A DNA stretch of 64,000 nt from Armigeres subalbatus. Its lineage: Eukaryota; Arthropoda; Insecta; Diptera; Culicidae. Every line of letters begins with the position of its first letter. Position 1 is the stretch's first letter. The stretch spans positions 45,195,065 through 45,259,064 of the forward strand of contig NC_085141.1 of the NCBI RefSeq assembly GCF_024139115.2, given 5' to 3'. This document shows positions 1 to 9,999 of the stretch, piece by piece. The position numbers and the translations under genes were made by a program. The notes under the pieces were generated by a model. That model saw only the letters and a program-made list of their open reading frames with translations. It did no database searches and was not told the origin of the DNA.

Positions 1-65
1 TTTGTCTAACTCCTGTATGTTTCGAAATGGACAAATTGATACAAAATTTGCGAAAAAGAACCCAC

Positions 66-138
66 GTGTCTTGGAGGGACTCGAACCCTCAACCTCCTAC
101 TCTCTAGATAGGCGTGATAACCCCTAAACAACAAGACC
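66..138 (-). tRNA. tRNA-like cloverleaf in left foldback arm (probable pseudo-tRNA)
   Basis: On the minus strand a 73-nt sequence folds as a cloverleaf. The acceptor is GGTCTTG against CAAGACA (6 of 7 pairs). The D region is GTTTAGGGGTTATCAC. The anticodon stem CCTAT/GTAGG pairs fully with a loop CTAGAGA. The variable loop is 5 nt, and the T arm GAGGG-TTCGAGT-CCCTC is perfect. The formal anticodon is AGA, but the short variable loop does not fit tRNA-Ser, and the D arm resembles tRNA-Val or Asp types. The box B (GGTTCGAGTCC) is intact. Because it is duplicated in inverted form inside a repeat, I regard it as a tRNA-derived arm, not a proven working tRNA. Confidence 0.5.
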
Positions 139-335
139 ACGGGCATGGAGTGCGATCCTCTCGTTTAATAAAAAATGTGCACTCGCTTGTCTGTGGATAT
201 ACAACAGTAAAGCACATGTGGAGATTGGACAAATCAAGCATCCAAAAGATATTCAATTTGCAAAAAAGAGAGCTAACCGCGGTGGAGGTTGGTACTCGGA
301 TTCTGATGGCTTTTCCGCAAACGAGACCTTTAAGT

Positions 336-408
336 GGTCTTGTTGTGTAGGGGTTATCACGCCTATCTAAAGAGTAGCAGGTTGAGGGTTCGAGTCCCTC
401 CAAGACAC
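336..408 (+). tRNA. tRNA-like cloverleaf in right foldback arm (probable pseudo-tRNA)
   Basis: This is the inverted partner of the cloverleaf at 66-138, with the same acceptor, D and T arms. It differs at a few sites. The anticodon loop is CTAAAGA (formal anticodon AAA), and the last base of the anticodon stem is C, which breaks the first pair. A T-loop TTCGAGT and box B are intact, so an internal pol III promoter is possible. The altered anticodon stem argues against function. Confidence 0.45.
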
Positions 409-457
409 GTGGATTCTTTTTCGCAAATTTTGTATCAATTTGTCCATTTCAAAACAT

Positions 458-935
458 ATGCTGTGCATATGGACAGCCAAGATATTCAACAAAAAATGGT
501 TTTCGTACGGCCGAGCTGCCGAATAATATGCAATTAATTATAAATTTGTTTTCAAACAGTAGATACTTGTTTATTTTACATAATAATCCGTATTCCGATG
601 CGGCTTTTCGTATAACATAATCTATGTGCTCGTTAAAATTTAGTTTTACGTCAACCATCACTCCGAGGTATTTGACTACCTGTACTTGCTCAATGGCTTC
701 ATCGTCGATCGAGAGGCTATCCGTGAAACCACCAACGTGTTTATTGGTAATAATCATGTATTTTGCCTTTTTAACGTTCAGTTTCAATTTTTTAAACTTC
801 AACCATTCAGTCAACTCTTTTAGTTCCTGCTTCATCCTTGCATAAGCCGCACTTCAAAATCTTCTGCCACAATGAATAATACTGTATCATCAGCGAATAA
901 GTTTATGTCACCTCCCTCAACTGCCATGTTAATAT
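458..935 (-). pseudogene. Non-LTR retrotransposon RT, C-terminal half (broken)
   Basis: Reading the minus strand, the segment starts just after the hAT-like insertion and encodes the RT palm motif with FADD (codons near 891-900, context INLFADDTVLF). After a break near 836 it continues with an open stretch (835-449) containing KLKLNVKKAKYMI and VKYLGVMVDVKLNFNEHI, the usual region downstream of the active site in Jockey/CR1-like RTs. A stop after the FADD region shows decay. It pairs with the segment at 4488-4927: removing the element at 936-4487 and one target copy brings the two into the same frame. The 3' end is lost at the tRNA-armed foldback. Confidence 0.75.
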
Positions 936-1199
936 TAGACCTGTGCGCCGCCGCGCCACGCCGCCGCCGTCGACACTTATCGACGTACGCCGACGCCGGT
1001 CAAGGTGTCGGCGGCGCGCCATACGCCGGTTGGCTCCACGCCGCCGAATTTCGTATTTCACGCCGATGTTTGGCCAACACAAAAATCACATTATGCAGTG
1101 CGTTTGCATTTGCCGAACCAAGGCAACCTATCAAGCATTAATTAAATAGCTATTATACCTTTAGCAGATTTGTTTACTTTTATCCCTGTCACTTTAACC

Positions 1200-1870
1200 C
1201 GCTTTGGCGTGTTAAACTATAAGTCATCCAAAAACTTCTTGGCTACAGATCTACAAATCAATGAGCGTGGCGATTAACTTCTAATCTCATATGTAACTTC
1301 ATGTGGAATAACCTCATTCTGGTCGCATTGGGTGGTTCATCATCTTTTTAATGGTTGGAATGTTACATATCTTAATTGGTCCAGTGCTTACACACTCAGT
1401 TTTTATTTATATAGCTCGGCAAATTCCACACAGCCTTTAGCCTAGCAAAATAAAAACTGATATCCCGGCAAAAATAACGTTTGTTAGCTGGTTTTCGGCA
1501 AATAATTTGCTGATTTTCAGCAATTTTGACAGAAATCTTGGCAAAAACACGTTTGTTGGGGCTCGGCTGTGCGAATCTCGGTAAAAGTTTAACAAATTGC
1601 TGAGATCCCGGAAAAAATACAGCTACAAATCAACACCATAATGAATGTTGGATTTGGATTCCCAGTCTGGTATGATTTTTTTAGCTTCCCTGGGCATGGA
1701 GTATCATTGTGTTAGCCTCATGGTATGCGAATGCAAAACTGAATTTTTGGCTTCTGGAGCTGGAGCACGATTGGGCACGTGACCCATCAAATTGACATTT
1801 CATTCATCTTCCTTGTAATTGCTAGAATTGTTTAAAAAAAATTGGTTTCGATTTATTTCGATAAACAATT
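1200..1870. other. Interior of the hAT-like element, no gene seen
   Basis: This is AT-rich sequence without a credible ORF. At 1455-1625 there is a decayed motif (CTGATATCCCGGCAAAAATA, recurring as CTGAGATCCCGGAAAAAATA). A short stretch at 1681-1740 (CTTCCCTGGGCATGGAGTATC) matches the tRNA-unrelated part of the Feilai-like SINEs found later in the window, so it is a SINE scrap. Confidence 0.5.
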
Positions 1871-1879
1871 TCTTGATTT

Positions 1880-4330
1880 TCTTGAAATAATTTCCATGAA
1901 GTCCTGGAGGAAGCTCTGAAGGAAGCTCTGAAGGAATATCTGAAGAAAATTCTTAGAGCCTTGAAGAATTTCTGAATTTATCTCCGTTGTAATTTCTGGA
2001 GGATTTTCTGAAGGAATCTCTGGAGAAAATCATGAAGGAATTCTACGAGGAATGTCCAAAGAAATTGTTTAAGAAATTTAAGTATGTCAGTAATTCCTTT
2101 GGAAACTGCTCTAGGAACTCGTACGGAGATAGGTATCTTAAAATTCGTCCTACTGTTTTGGAAGGAAATGGTGTTGGAAATTCCGAAGGAATTACTAGAT
2201 TAATTTCCGAGGGAATGGAATGTCTTATGAAATACCTGGAAAAATTCCAGTGGAATTGTTAAAATAATTTCCGAAGGAATTTTGTAGATTTTTTTAAAAG
2301 TATGTATATGTGGTTATCCATCACCCTGGCTTGAGTCTTGCTCTGCATGCGGCTCCACCCGAGTACAATCGAATTTAATTACCATTCTGCTTTCAATGCA
2401 CTTCTGTATGAAGGGCAAGCAACGGAGGTGGCGGAACCGTAACCAGAGACACTTACGTGAAGCCCGCGGGATAGAGAGAATCTCCTTTCAGCAATGTAAT
2501 CCTACAGACTAATAAATAGATTCGCAATCTTTTTTGAGTTTTCCGAGGGATGGCTTCTTTGAAGAAGGGCACGTCGAGTCCATTACAACTGTGGGGAAGT
2601 GTACCCATCTACATGAGTAGAAATTATTTAAAGTATTACTAAAAAGAAATTCTGAAGGAATTCTTTATGGAATGGTCAGTGTGAATCTTATATGAATTTT
2701 TGAAGGAATTTCCAGAAGAATTCCTTAAGAAATTTCTTAAGGTCCTAAGAAGTTCCGAAGCAATTCCTAGGGGGAATTTAAAAGAAAAGCCTTGTGGAGA
2801 GTTTTCAAGAAATCAAGAAATTCTTGATCGGATTGCTGACGGAGTTTTAGAAGGTATTTTAGGGTGAGATTCTTGATGCCTTACCGAATTAATTCCTGAA
2901 TATTTTTCCTAGGGAATTACTTAAGGTATTTATAAAAAAAAATCTGTAGAAATTTTCGAAGGAACTCGTGCAAGAAATTCCCAAAGAATTCTTGAGAATA
3001 TCCGAATATCTGGAATCTCGATATTTTGGGAGTTTTTCTTGGCATGCAGTCTTGATTCTAAAGCCAAAACTGAGTTTGTTCTACTACTGTCCGGACTTTC
3101 GAAAAAAATTCCTGGAGAATTATAGGAATTTCTGTGTACATACCAATAGCTATTTGTTCGTGAAATCCATTAAACATTTCTTCTTAAATTACTTTCAGAA
3201 TTCTTTCGGATATTCCTTCAGAAATTCATTTTTTTTATTCTTTATTATAGAGTTGATGTGATACTTTCGTGATACTTATATGACTGAAAGAGCCGATAAT
3301 AGTCAAACAAAATTTATTATAGAGGTTTTCAGCCCTGGTTCACCTCTTTGAAATTCATTTAAAAATTGTGTTTGAAAATCTTTTTAGGTTCTCTTTCGGT
3401 TATTCCTTCAAGAATTGAGTCGGAAATTCCTCCAGGAGGTCCTTAGGAAATTCCTTCAATAAACTATACAAAATTCATACAAGAATAATTCCGGAAAGAA
3501 TTCTTATTTGGAGGAATTTATAAAGGAATTTTCGAAGAAATTTCCAAAGGTATTTGAGCGTTAAACTTATTTTCAATTAAAAAAAAACACTTAAACAAAG
3601 GTTCAAAAAAATTAAAGAAATTTACAAACGAAATTTTAGAAGATTTCCCAAAAGAATGTCTGAAGGTATTCTCGAAAGAATTCTTAAAGGAATTTTAAAA
3701 GAAATTTTCGAAGTGATACAGGAATTTCTGGAATTTCTGCTAAAGGAATTTCCGGAGGAATGTTCGAAGGAATTCCTATAGGAAATTCCGAAAGAATTCC
3801 TGGAAAAAGTTCTAAATAAATTCCAGAGGAAAATTTCGAAAGAATACCAAAAATATCTTCTTAGAGTTTCCGAAGAAATTTTTAAGGAATTACTGGAAGA
3901 ATTTCTATTGGAAATCCCCAAAAGAAATTCATGAAGGAATTAAAAAAAACTAAATCGAATTCCGAAGGCGTTCTCCTAAAGGGATTTCCGGATGTATTCC
4001 TCAAACAGTGTCCGTAGGTATTCCGATGGAAATTCATGAAGGAGTTTCCATGGGTATTTTCTAAAGAATTCTTAAAGGAATTTCCGAAGGAAAAAAGTTT
4101 TCAAATGAATTTCCGAAAAAAAATCCCGAAGCAATCCCTAAAGTAATTGAGAATATTCTAAAGTAATTGAGAATTTCCTGAAGGAATTTTTGAAGAAATT
4201 TTGGAAAGAATTTCCGAAGCAATTTTCAAGGGAATTCTTGGAGTAAGTTCTGAAGGAATTCATAGGGAAATTCTAAATTAGTTTACCGAATTCCTTTTTC
4301 GAATTTTCTGAGGAATATCTTGAGGAATTC
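1880..4330. repeat. Degenerate 12-bp tandem repeats inside the hAT-like element
   Basis: Units of about 12 bp of the form GAAGGAATTCCT / AAAGGAATTTCC recur through the region, clearest at 3640-3920 and 4080-4260. Non-repeat interruptions lie at about 2280-2640 and 3240-3370. Short open frames here are by-products of the repeat and look like FRNSFG or KKFLEN strings. No coding role is supported. Confidence 0.75.
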
Positions 4331-4487
4331 CCAAACGATTTTCTGGATTTATATCTGAAGTACTTTCCACTGAATTTATGTGCTGTGATGCGGCAGTATC
4401 CTAATGGATACCGCCGCCGACGCCGCCGCCGGTGTAAAAATGACCTTACGCCGCCGCCGTTCACAAATACTTCGGCGCACAGGTCTA

Positions 4488-4927
4488 GTTAATATCATTG
4501 ATATACAAAATAAACATGAGTGGACCCAACACACTGCCTTGTGGAACTCCCAAATCAACTCTTTTGCTCTCTGATTCCTTACCTCGGTATAAAGTTGCTT
4601 GTGTTCTGAACGACAAATAGCTCTGAAACCACTCACGTACTTTTCCATTAATTCCCAATTTCCTCAGTGTAGTAATCATTTTCGGTCTGTCTATAGTTTC
4701 AAAATCTCTTTTCAGGTCTAAAAATACCGCAATTATCACTTTTTTATCCTCCAAGGCTTGCTTCCACTTGAATAGCAGTAAATTAAGCGCCGTTTCGAAA
4801 GAATGTCGTTTCCGGAACAATGATTGTTCATCCAATAAAATATTTTTTTGTCAATAAAATCCATTAACTCGTCCTTCACGATCACTTCAAAAACTTTTTC
4901 ATATAACGGTAACATATTCATCGGTCG
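4488..4927 (-). pseudogene. Non-LTR retrotransposon RT, N-terminal half (broken)
   Basis: The minus strand encodes the entry of a reverse transcriptase: RPMNMLPLYEKVFEVIVKDE, then a frameshift near 4835, then QSLFRKRHSFETALN, motif A FLDLKRDFETID, and GVPQGSVLGPLMFILYIND ending exactly at the target-duplication border. These are the conserved blocks of Jockey-type RTs. The 5' part with the endonuclease is missing; the sequence stops near 4927 where 12-bp repeats begin. The frameshift and the insertion mean it is dead. Confidence 0.8.
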
Positions 4928-4939
4928 TCTATCTATCTA

Positions 4940-5640
4940 TACTCATAGAAACTGCCGGTGGATCTCCCGAAGGAATTCCCGTAGGAACTGCCGGAGGTGC
5001 TCCCGTAAGAACTCCCCGAGAATATTTCAGGAGAAACTCATAGAAGAATTCCTAGAGGATCTCCCGGAGGAACTCCCAGAGACACTGTCGGAGGCACTTC
5101 GGGAGGAATTTCCAGCTAAATTTCTGAAGAAAAAAATATCCTGAAAAAAAAAGCTTGAATGATTTCCTGGAAGAGCTACTGGTGGAACTCCCGGAGGAAT
5201 TCCCGGAGAAACTCCCGGATGAATTGCCGGTGGAATTCCCGGAGGAACTTCCGGAGGAATTTCTGAAGAAACTCCCGGGAGAATTTTCAAAGGAACCCCC
5301 GGAGGAACTGCCAGTGAAACTACCAGAAGAATTCTCGGAAAAAAATCTTGGAGAATTCATATGAATATCTTCTATAGATTAAGCTCGTCTAGCTGAAACC
5401 TTTGTAGTGGTATGAAGCTGGACCATCATCATCATCAGAGGACCTCCCGGAGAATTCCTTGAGAAGCTCCCAGAGAAATGGAGGAATTATTGGAGGAACT
5501 ACCGGTGGAACTCCTGGAAGAATTTCTGGAGGAACTTCTGGAGAAATTTCCGGAGAAACTCCTGGAATATCTCCCGGTGGAAATCATGAGGCTTCCACCG
5601 GAGTTCTTTCAGGTTTTCTTTGAGAAACAATCTAGGAAGT
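4940..5640. repeat. 12-bp repeats, CCCGGAGGAATT type
   Basis: Tandem 12-bp units such as CCCGGAGGAACT run from 4940 to about 5370 and again 5440-5590. Because 12 is divisible by 3, the plus strand yields open frames of tetrapeptide repeats (LPEEFPEKLPDELPVEF) at 5155-5364 and 5478-5678. These are GC-richer relatives of the array at 1880-4330. I do not regard the frames as genes. Confidence 0.7.
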
Positions 5641-6979
5641 CCTCTGAAATTCCATTGTTGATTCAATTTTCGGTATAATTTTATTATAAATTTTTGAAAA
5701 AAAGAACAGAGTGAAAACTAACATTTTTGTGAACTTTACAAGTTACTGTTTGGGCGGATATGGATGTGGAAAGATAAAGTGTGATGATGTAAGTGCGCCA
5801 TTATGTGCCAGTGTTAGTGTCATACATAGCAAATAAGCGCCGGAGCGTGCAATGCGTTGCTGCCTCCTCAATCTTTGGCTGGAATACAGTCGCTACCTTG
5901 CAAGCTAGCTTTCTTTTCTGTACCGGATTGAAGCTGCTGGAATTCTATCAAACCAGCCAAAGAATGGACTCAATCAAGGACGTGAAAAAAAATCAAGAAG
6001 AGGCCGACTTCCATGCTAGAGGTTTCTTTAGCATACGCTGCCAGAAAATAACTTCCGGAAAATTGGTGAGATCAAACCATTTCCTCTACCTCTCAACTAT
6101 TTCAGTATCAAATCCACGAAGCGACTTGTCTGCTTTTGTGGACGGGGATTCGTGCGTCGATTTGACGAATTTGATAGCGGATCCACGCAAACCAGCACCA
6201 TTGAGAGGGAAGTCCATAAACCACGTAATCCAAATTTTGACATTTTCAACCCCTCTCTAGTAGACTATCGTAGTCTCTTCTGAAACCCCTTGGAGGGTAC
6301 GTGAACTTTCCAAATTTTAAAACATATATATTTGTACAACGCAATGATATGGTGTTGTTCAATTATTTTAATCTATTTTAGCATGAAACATTACAATAAA
6401 AATTATTTGAATACAGTCTGCGAATTGTTGTGTTGAACACTGCAATGTAATGTATGAGAGATATGTGGTGGATTAGATCCTTTCTTCATTTCGGTAAACC
6501 AGTAGTGTTCAAATTCAATAGGGTTGAAACACTATATTACACCGCGTTAAAAGGAACTAAAATTACCTTTAAACCGAAACATTCCGCATATTCTAGAAAG
6601 ATTTGAGAGCCAGATAGAACCCTATTCTTTTTTAGCAATGGATAGATAATTATAATGATGATTGCCTAATCTATGATATGCAGCAAGTGTTCCGAATTTA
6701 ATTTTAAAACCCACGTTTTCAATGCCACACTGTGGGAACATAGAAATGGTAAGAAACAACAACTATTTAAAATATATATATACATATAATGAAATAATCA
6801 GGCGGTAGCATAATCAGGCGAGGCTTACTGTTAGTGATAGTGACCTCGGAGTGGACATGAAATACCAGGCACTATGAAATGGGTCACTGGAGCTGCAGTA
6901 GAGCTAGCACTTTTTAACTCCTGGATTAAATCTGACTGTTTTAACAGACAGCTTTCTTCCATAACATCACTGTCAGACA
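5641..6979. other. Unassigned sequence; one 155-codon ORF without recognisable domain
   Basis: A plus-strand ORF at 5793-6260 has no motif that I recognise, and its end (CCATAAACCACGTAATCC onward, 6210-6310) belongs to a repeat-like motif with a relative near 31500. The rest to 6979 is AT-rich without a credible gene or RNA. Two short direct phrases with AATCAGGCG occur at 6797-6830. Confidence 0.4.
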
Positions 6980-7535
6980 GTGGGGGTTAGTTTGTACACA
7001 CACACACAATTTCATTATAAATTTTCTATGAATTCCTGGAGCAATTCTTTAAAATTTTCACAAAAAAAAAACATTCGTAACTTTCACGGAAAATTTTATG
7101 GAATTTACACAAGAAATTCGAAGACTTTACGTGAAATTCTCAGGAATGTTTACTGTCAATGCTGCGGAATTTCCACGGAATATTCTTTGGAATTTTTCAG
7201 AAATTTCTATGAGAAACAGCACGAAAGAATCATCTGCAGGATTCCCTGCAGAACTTATAAAGTAATACTACGATTCATAAAACCTGAACAATTTGGCCCC
7301 CCTCTAATCGAAATCCTGGCTACGCCCATGAAACTAGAATTTATTATTCAATGCCCTCTTGTAGAATTTACTTCAAGACTTATATATTACTTCACAATTT
7401 ACATAGAAATACCTTTAAACAAAATATTTCAAACAAAGTTATTTAGACACAGTTTTCTATATAAAGTTTTTCATACAAAGTTTTTACGACACACAATGTT
7501 CATCATCAAGAAGTCCCGAAATTCATATTAAATCA
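6980..7535. repeat. Degenerate repeat-derived sequence
   Basis: Short (CA)n at 6998-7008 is followed by decayed GAATTC-rich units like the 12-bp arrays. A phrase at 7295-7330 (CCCCCCTCTAATCGAAATCC) has the look of an interspersed repeat. The 183-codon open frame on the plus strand is low complexity and unlikely to be a gene. Confidence 0.45.
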
Positions 7536-7747
7536 TGAAATCAGCGTTCCGGAAGGTATTGAATTTCAGCACATTATCATTTTTTAGCCCTATGTATATT
7601 AAAATGTAGGTTCAAAGTAAAATTTTATGTTATTATTTTTCTTCGATTCTCCTGACGTATATACTTGATTCAGAAAATTCGACGACTACTCCTGCCAGCC
7701 GCCTTCTCATCGATGGAACTGCTTTTCTTGGATTAAGCCAGATTAAT

Positions 7748-8539
7748 TTGATACCAAATTTCCAATCACACTTCCTTGATTTGGTATTTGTGAGCGAAAA
7801 TTTAATTCCTGACTGTACGGTCATCGAGGCATCGGATCCCATCGTTCCTCTTGATAATCATCATCCTGCTCTAGACATTACTATTGCAAATAGCTGTCAT
7901 GTTAGCTTTGACGATAGCTCAGATATCGATGGCTTGAATTTCCGCAAGACTGATTTCCAAACACTCCGACGCAGTTTGTCCCGATTCGACTGGAGCGCAT
8001 TGAAAGACTTGGACATCGACTCAGCAGTTAACCGTTTCAACTGTTTTCTACGGGACTGTGTATCTGCATCCGTACCGAAGCGCCAACCTCCAAGAAAACC
8101 ACCATGGACGAACGCTACTCTACGCAATCTAAAACGGGCACGCGCTAGGGCTCTTCGCGCTCTTGCTAATCGTCGTTGTACTATAACTAAAAGGAACTTC
8201 TCAATTGCAACTGAGGACAAATGCAACCTTTTTGCTAAGCACTTCTCGTCCGTCTTCGCAGTAGCTTCGCCGTCTCAAGCTGACATTTTGGGTGCATTAA
8301 GTGATGTACCTGACGGCGCTTTCGGCATCGACCTTTTTCACGTTGAGACTCATATGGTTGTTTCGGCTATTAGTAGAATCAAATCATCATTTTCTGCTGG
8401 TCCTAGCGTAATTCCTTCGGCAGTGTTAAAAAAATGCTCCGATATTTTGGCCACCCCTCTGCGCATACTATTCAACCTATCACTTCGTCAGCAAAATTTC
8501 CTACTCAATGGAAATGCTCTACCATGTTTCCGTATTTAA
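7748..8539 (+). pseudogene. LINE ORF2 fragment: endonuclease C-terminus to RT entry
   Basis: The translated segment begins FQSHFLDLVFVSENLIPDC and includes VPLDNHHPALDI, the conserved end of an APE-type endonuclease with its SDHxP-like block (here DNHHP). The frame is open upstream to about 7660. It continues with the RT-flanking region, PRKPPWTNATLRNLKRARAR and then FSAGPSVIPSAVLKKC, the template-binding entry block of Jockey-like RTs. The frame is lost just before the motif that should read KKGD..VRNYR, which can be read in another frame at 8537-8575. Non-functional. Confidence 0.8.
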
Positions 8540-8601
8540 AAAGGAGACAAAAGTGACGTAAGAAACTATCGGGCATTACATCACTCGGAGTTGAATCGAA
8601 A

Positions 8602-9300
8602 GTGTTCGAGTCGCTGATCTATGAGAGATTGTTCGCTGCATGCAAGAATTATATCAGCCCATGCCAACACGGATTCTTTCCTGGTCGATCTGTGGAAACG
8701 AACCTTGTAAGCTTCACTTCGTTTTGCATGGACAACATGTGCAAAAAGTTTCAAGTTGATGCCGTGTATATAGATCTCAAATCAGCGTTTGATAAAGTCA
8801 ATCACGACATACTGCTAGCAAAATTAGAAAAACTTGGATGCTCTGCATTATTCTGCAACTGCCTACGTTCCTACCTAGTGCAACGCCAAGTAATCGTGAA
8901 CATAGGAAACCACTCATCTCGTTGTTTTTCGAATGGCTCCGGAGTGCTCCAAGGAAGCACGCTTGGTCCATTGCTGTTTTCGCTCTTCGTGAATGATGTT
9001 ACCTTCATCCTGCAGCGTGGAGGACTGCTGTTGTTTGCGGACGATCTTAAAATTTACCTCGTTGTTCGAAACCTGGCGGACTGCCTAGAATTGCAAAAAC
9101 GTTTAGATATCTTCAATGATTGGTGTGATCGAAACATGATGGTTCTTGCCATCGCTAAATGCAACGTGATAAGCTTTCGTCGCACTGTAGATACCATGAT
9201 CTTCGATTATAATATTGCAGGTACTACTCTACAACGTGTCGACCATATCAAAGACCTCGGTGTCATATTGGATGATAGGTTGACCTACAATCGTCACTAA
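8602..9300 (+). pseudogene. LINE ORF2 fragment: RT catalytic core
   Basis: The frame encodes the RT palm: CQHGFFPGRSVETNL, motif A VYIDLKSAFDKVNHD, GVLQGSTLGPLLFSLFVND, and the catalytic LLFADDLKIY near 9031-9050, followed by VDHIKDLGVILDDRLTYNRH. All catalytic aspartates are present. The frame ends at TAA (9298-9300), which sits inside the conserved domain and so is a nonsense mutation: the next frame at 9301 continues the same protein. Confidence 0.85.
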
Positions 9301-9864
9301 TCTACTACTATTGACAAAGCGAATCGTCAGTTCGGATTCATGCTCAAAATTTCCAGTGAATTTCGAGATCCTTTGTGTTTCAAAGCACTCTACTGCTCAT
9401 TAGTGCGGTCTCATTTGGAATTTGCTTCAGTTGTTTGGAATCCTTATCAAGCCGTATGGACGGCTCGTTTGGAAGCTGTCCAGCATAAGTTCGTCCGCTA
9501 CGCACTACGCCATCTCCCTTGGAGGGACTCGCTCAATCTTCCACCATACACTGATCGTTGTCGCTTACTAGGACTGGATACTCTTGGCAAGCGGAGGAAT
9601 GTGGCTCAAGCAGTTTTTATCGCTAAATTATTGCTCTCTGAATACGATGTGCCAGATTTGTTGACAAAGATACAACTTTACGCACCCTCTCGTACACTCC
9701 GGCCTAGAGATTTATTGTATGAAGCAGTTCAAAGCACGAACTATGCCGCCAACAGCTGCTTCGTCGCTATGATTCGTCGCTTCAACGAAGGAGCCATTTA
9801 TTTCGACTTCAACATCAACGCATCTAGATTTCGGTATTGTTTTAGAAGATATTTTAATGACTGA
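9301..9864 (+). pseudogene. LINE ORF2 fragment: RT C-terminal domain
   Basis: It continues in the same frame after the stop at 9298. It encodes STTIDKANRQFGFMLKISSE, LYCSLVRSHLEFASVVWNPY, LEAVQHKFVRYALRHLPW and a long C-terminal thumb ending FRYCFRRYFND with TGA at 9862-9864. These blocks are standard for the C-terminal part of Jockey/R1-group RTs. No RNase H domain follows. The 3' UTR is short (9865-9914) and leads to the (AAAT)n tail. Confidence 0.85.
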
Positions 9865-9999
9865 CAATGTTCCAAATAGTAATTAAGTTTTCATGTAGAC
9901 CATACAGTCAGATGAAATATAAATAAATAAATAAATAAATAAATATATTCACATTCGAATGCTTTTAAATTTCCAGTAAAATTCACAAAAATAATCAAT

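Larger units (their letters stand above)
18..457. mobile_element. Foldback element with tRNA-like arms
   Basis: The two ends are inverted copies of about 120 bp. Left arm 18-140 matches the reverse complement of 334-457 with only scattered substitutions. The arms share the outer segment AAATGGACAAATTGATAC and then a complete tRNA-like sequence. About 190 bp of unrelated sequence (145-333) lies between them. The outer ends fade near 18-24 and 450-457, and I could not fix a target duplication. The element interrupts or abuts the 3' end of the minus-strand LINE relic at 458-935. The inverted structure is seen directly; mobility is inferred. Confidence 0.7.
936..4487. mobile_element. hAT-like non-autonomous DNA transposon, 3.55 kb
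   Basis: The terminal inverted repeat is TAGACCTGTGCGCCG (936-950), matched inverted at 4473-4487. It is flanked by an exact 8-bp target duplication GTTAATAT (928-935 and 4488-4495). An 8-bp duplication and short TIR fit the hAT superfamily. Both subterminal regions (945-1060 and 4385-4465) are crowded with GCCG/CGGC motifs. The interior has no transposase that I can recognise; it is mostly degenerate 12-bp GAAGGAATTCCT-type repeats. The insertion lies in a minus-strand LINE RT gene, just before its FADD motif. Confidence 0.8.
7640..9946 (+). mobile_element. 5'-truncated, degraded Jockey-type LINE
   Basis: The element runs from the C-terminal end of an APE endonuclease domain through the RT to a 3' tail of (AAAT)n at 9915-9946. 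The start near 7640 is a 5' truncation, common for LINEs. The ORF is broken near 8540 (frameshift) and at 9298 (TAA). A target duplication was not resolved. Confidence 0.85.

Noticed and set aside
66..408. Two functional tRNA genes
   Set aside because: They sit in inverted repeat arms, have mismatched acceptor or anticodon stems, and a formal Ser anticodon without a long variable arm. Pseudo-tRNA origin is more likely.
5793..6260. 155-codon plus-strand ORF
   Set aside because: No domain or homology was recognised. Its 3' portion falls in repeat-like sequence, and length alone is weak evidence here.
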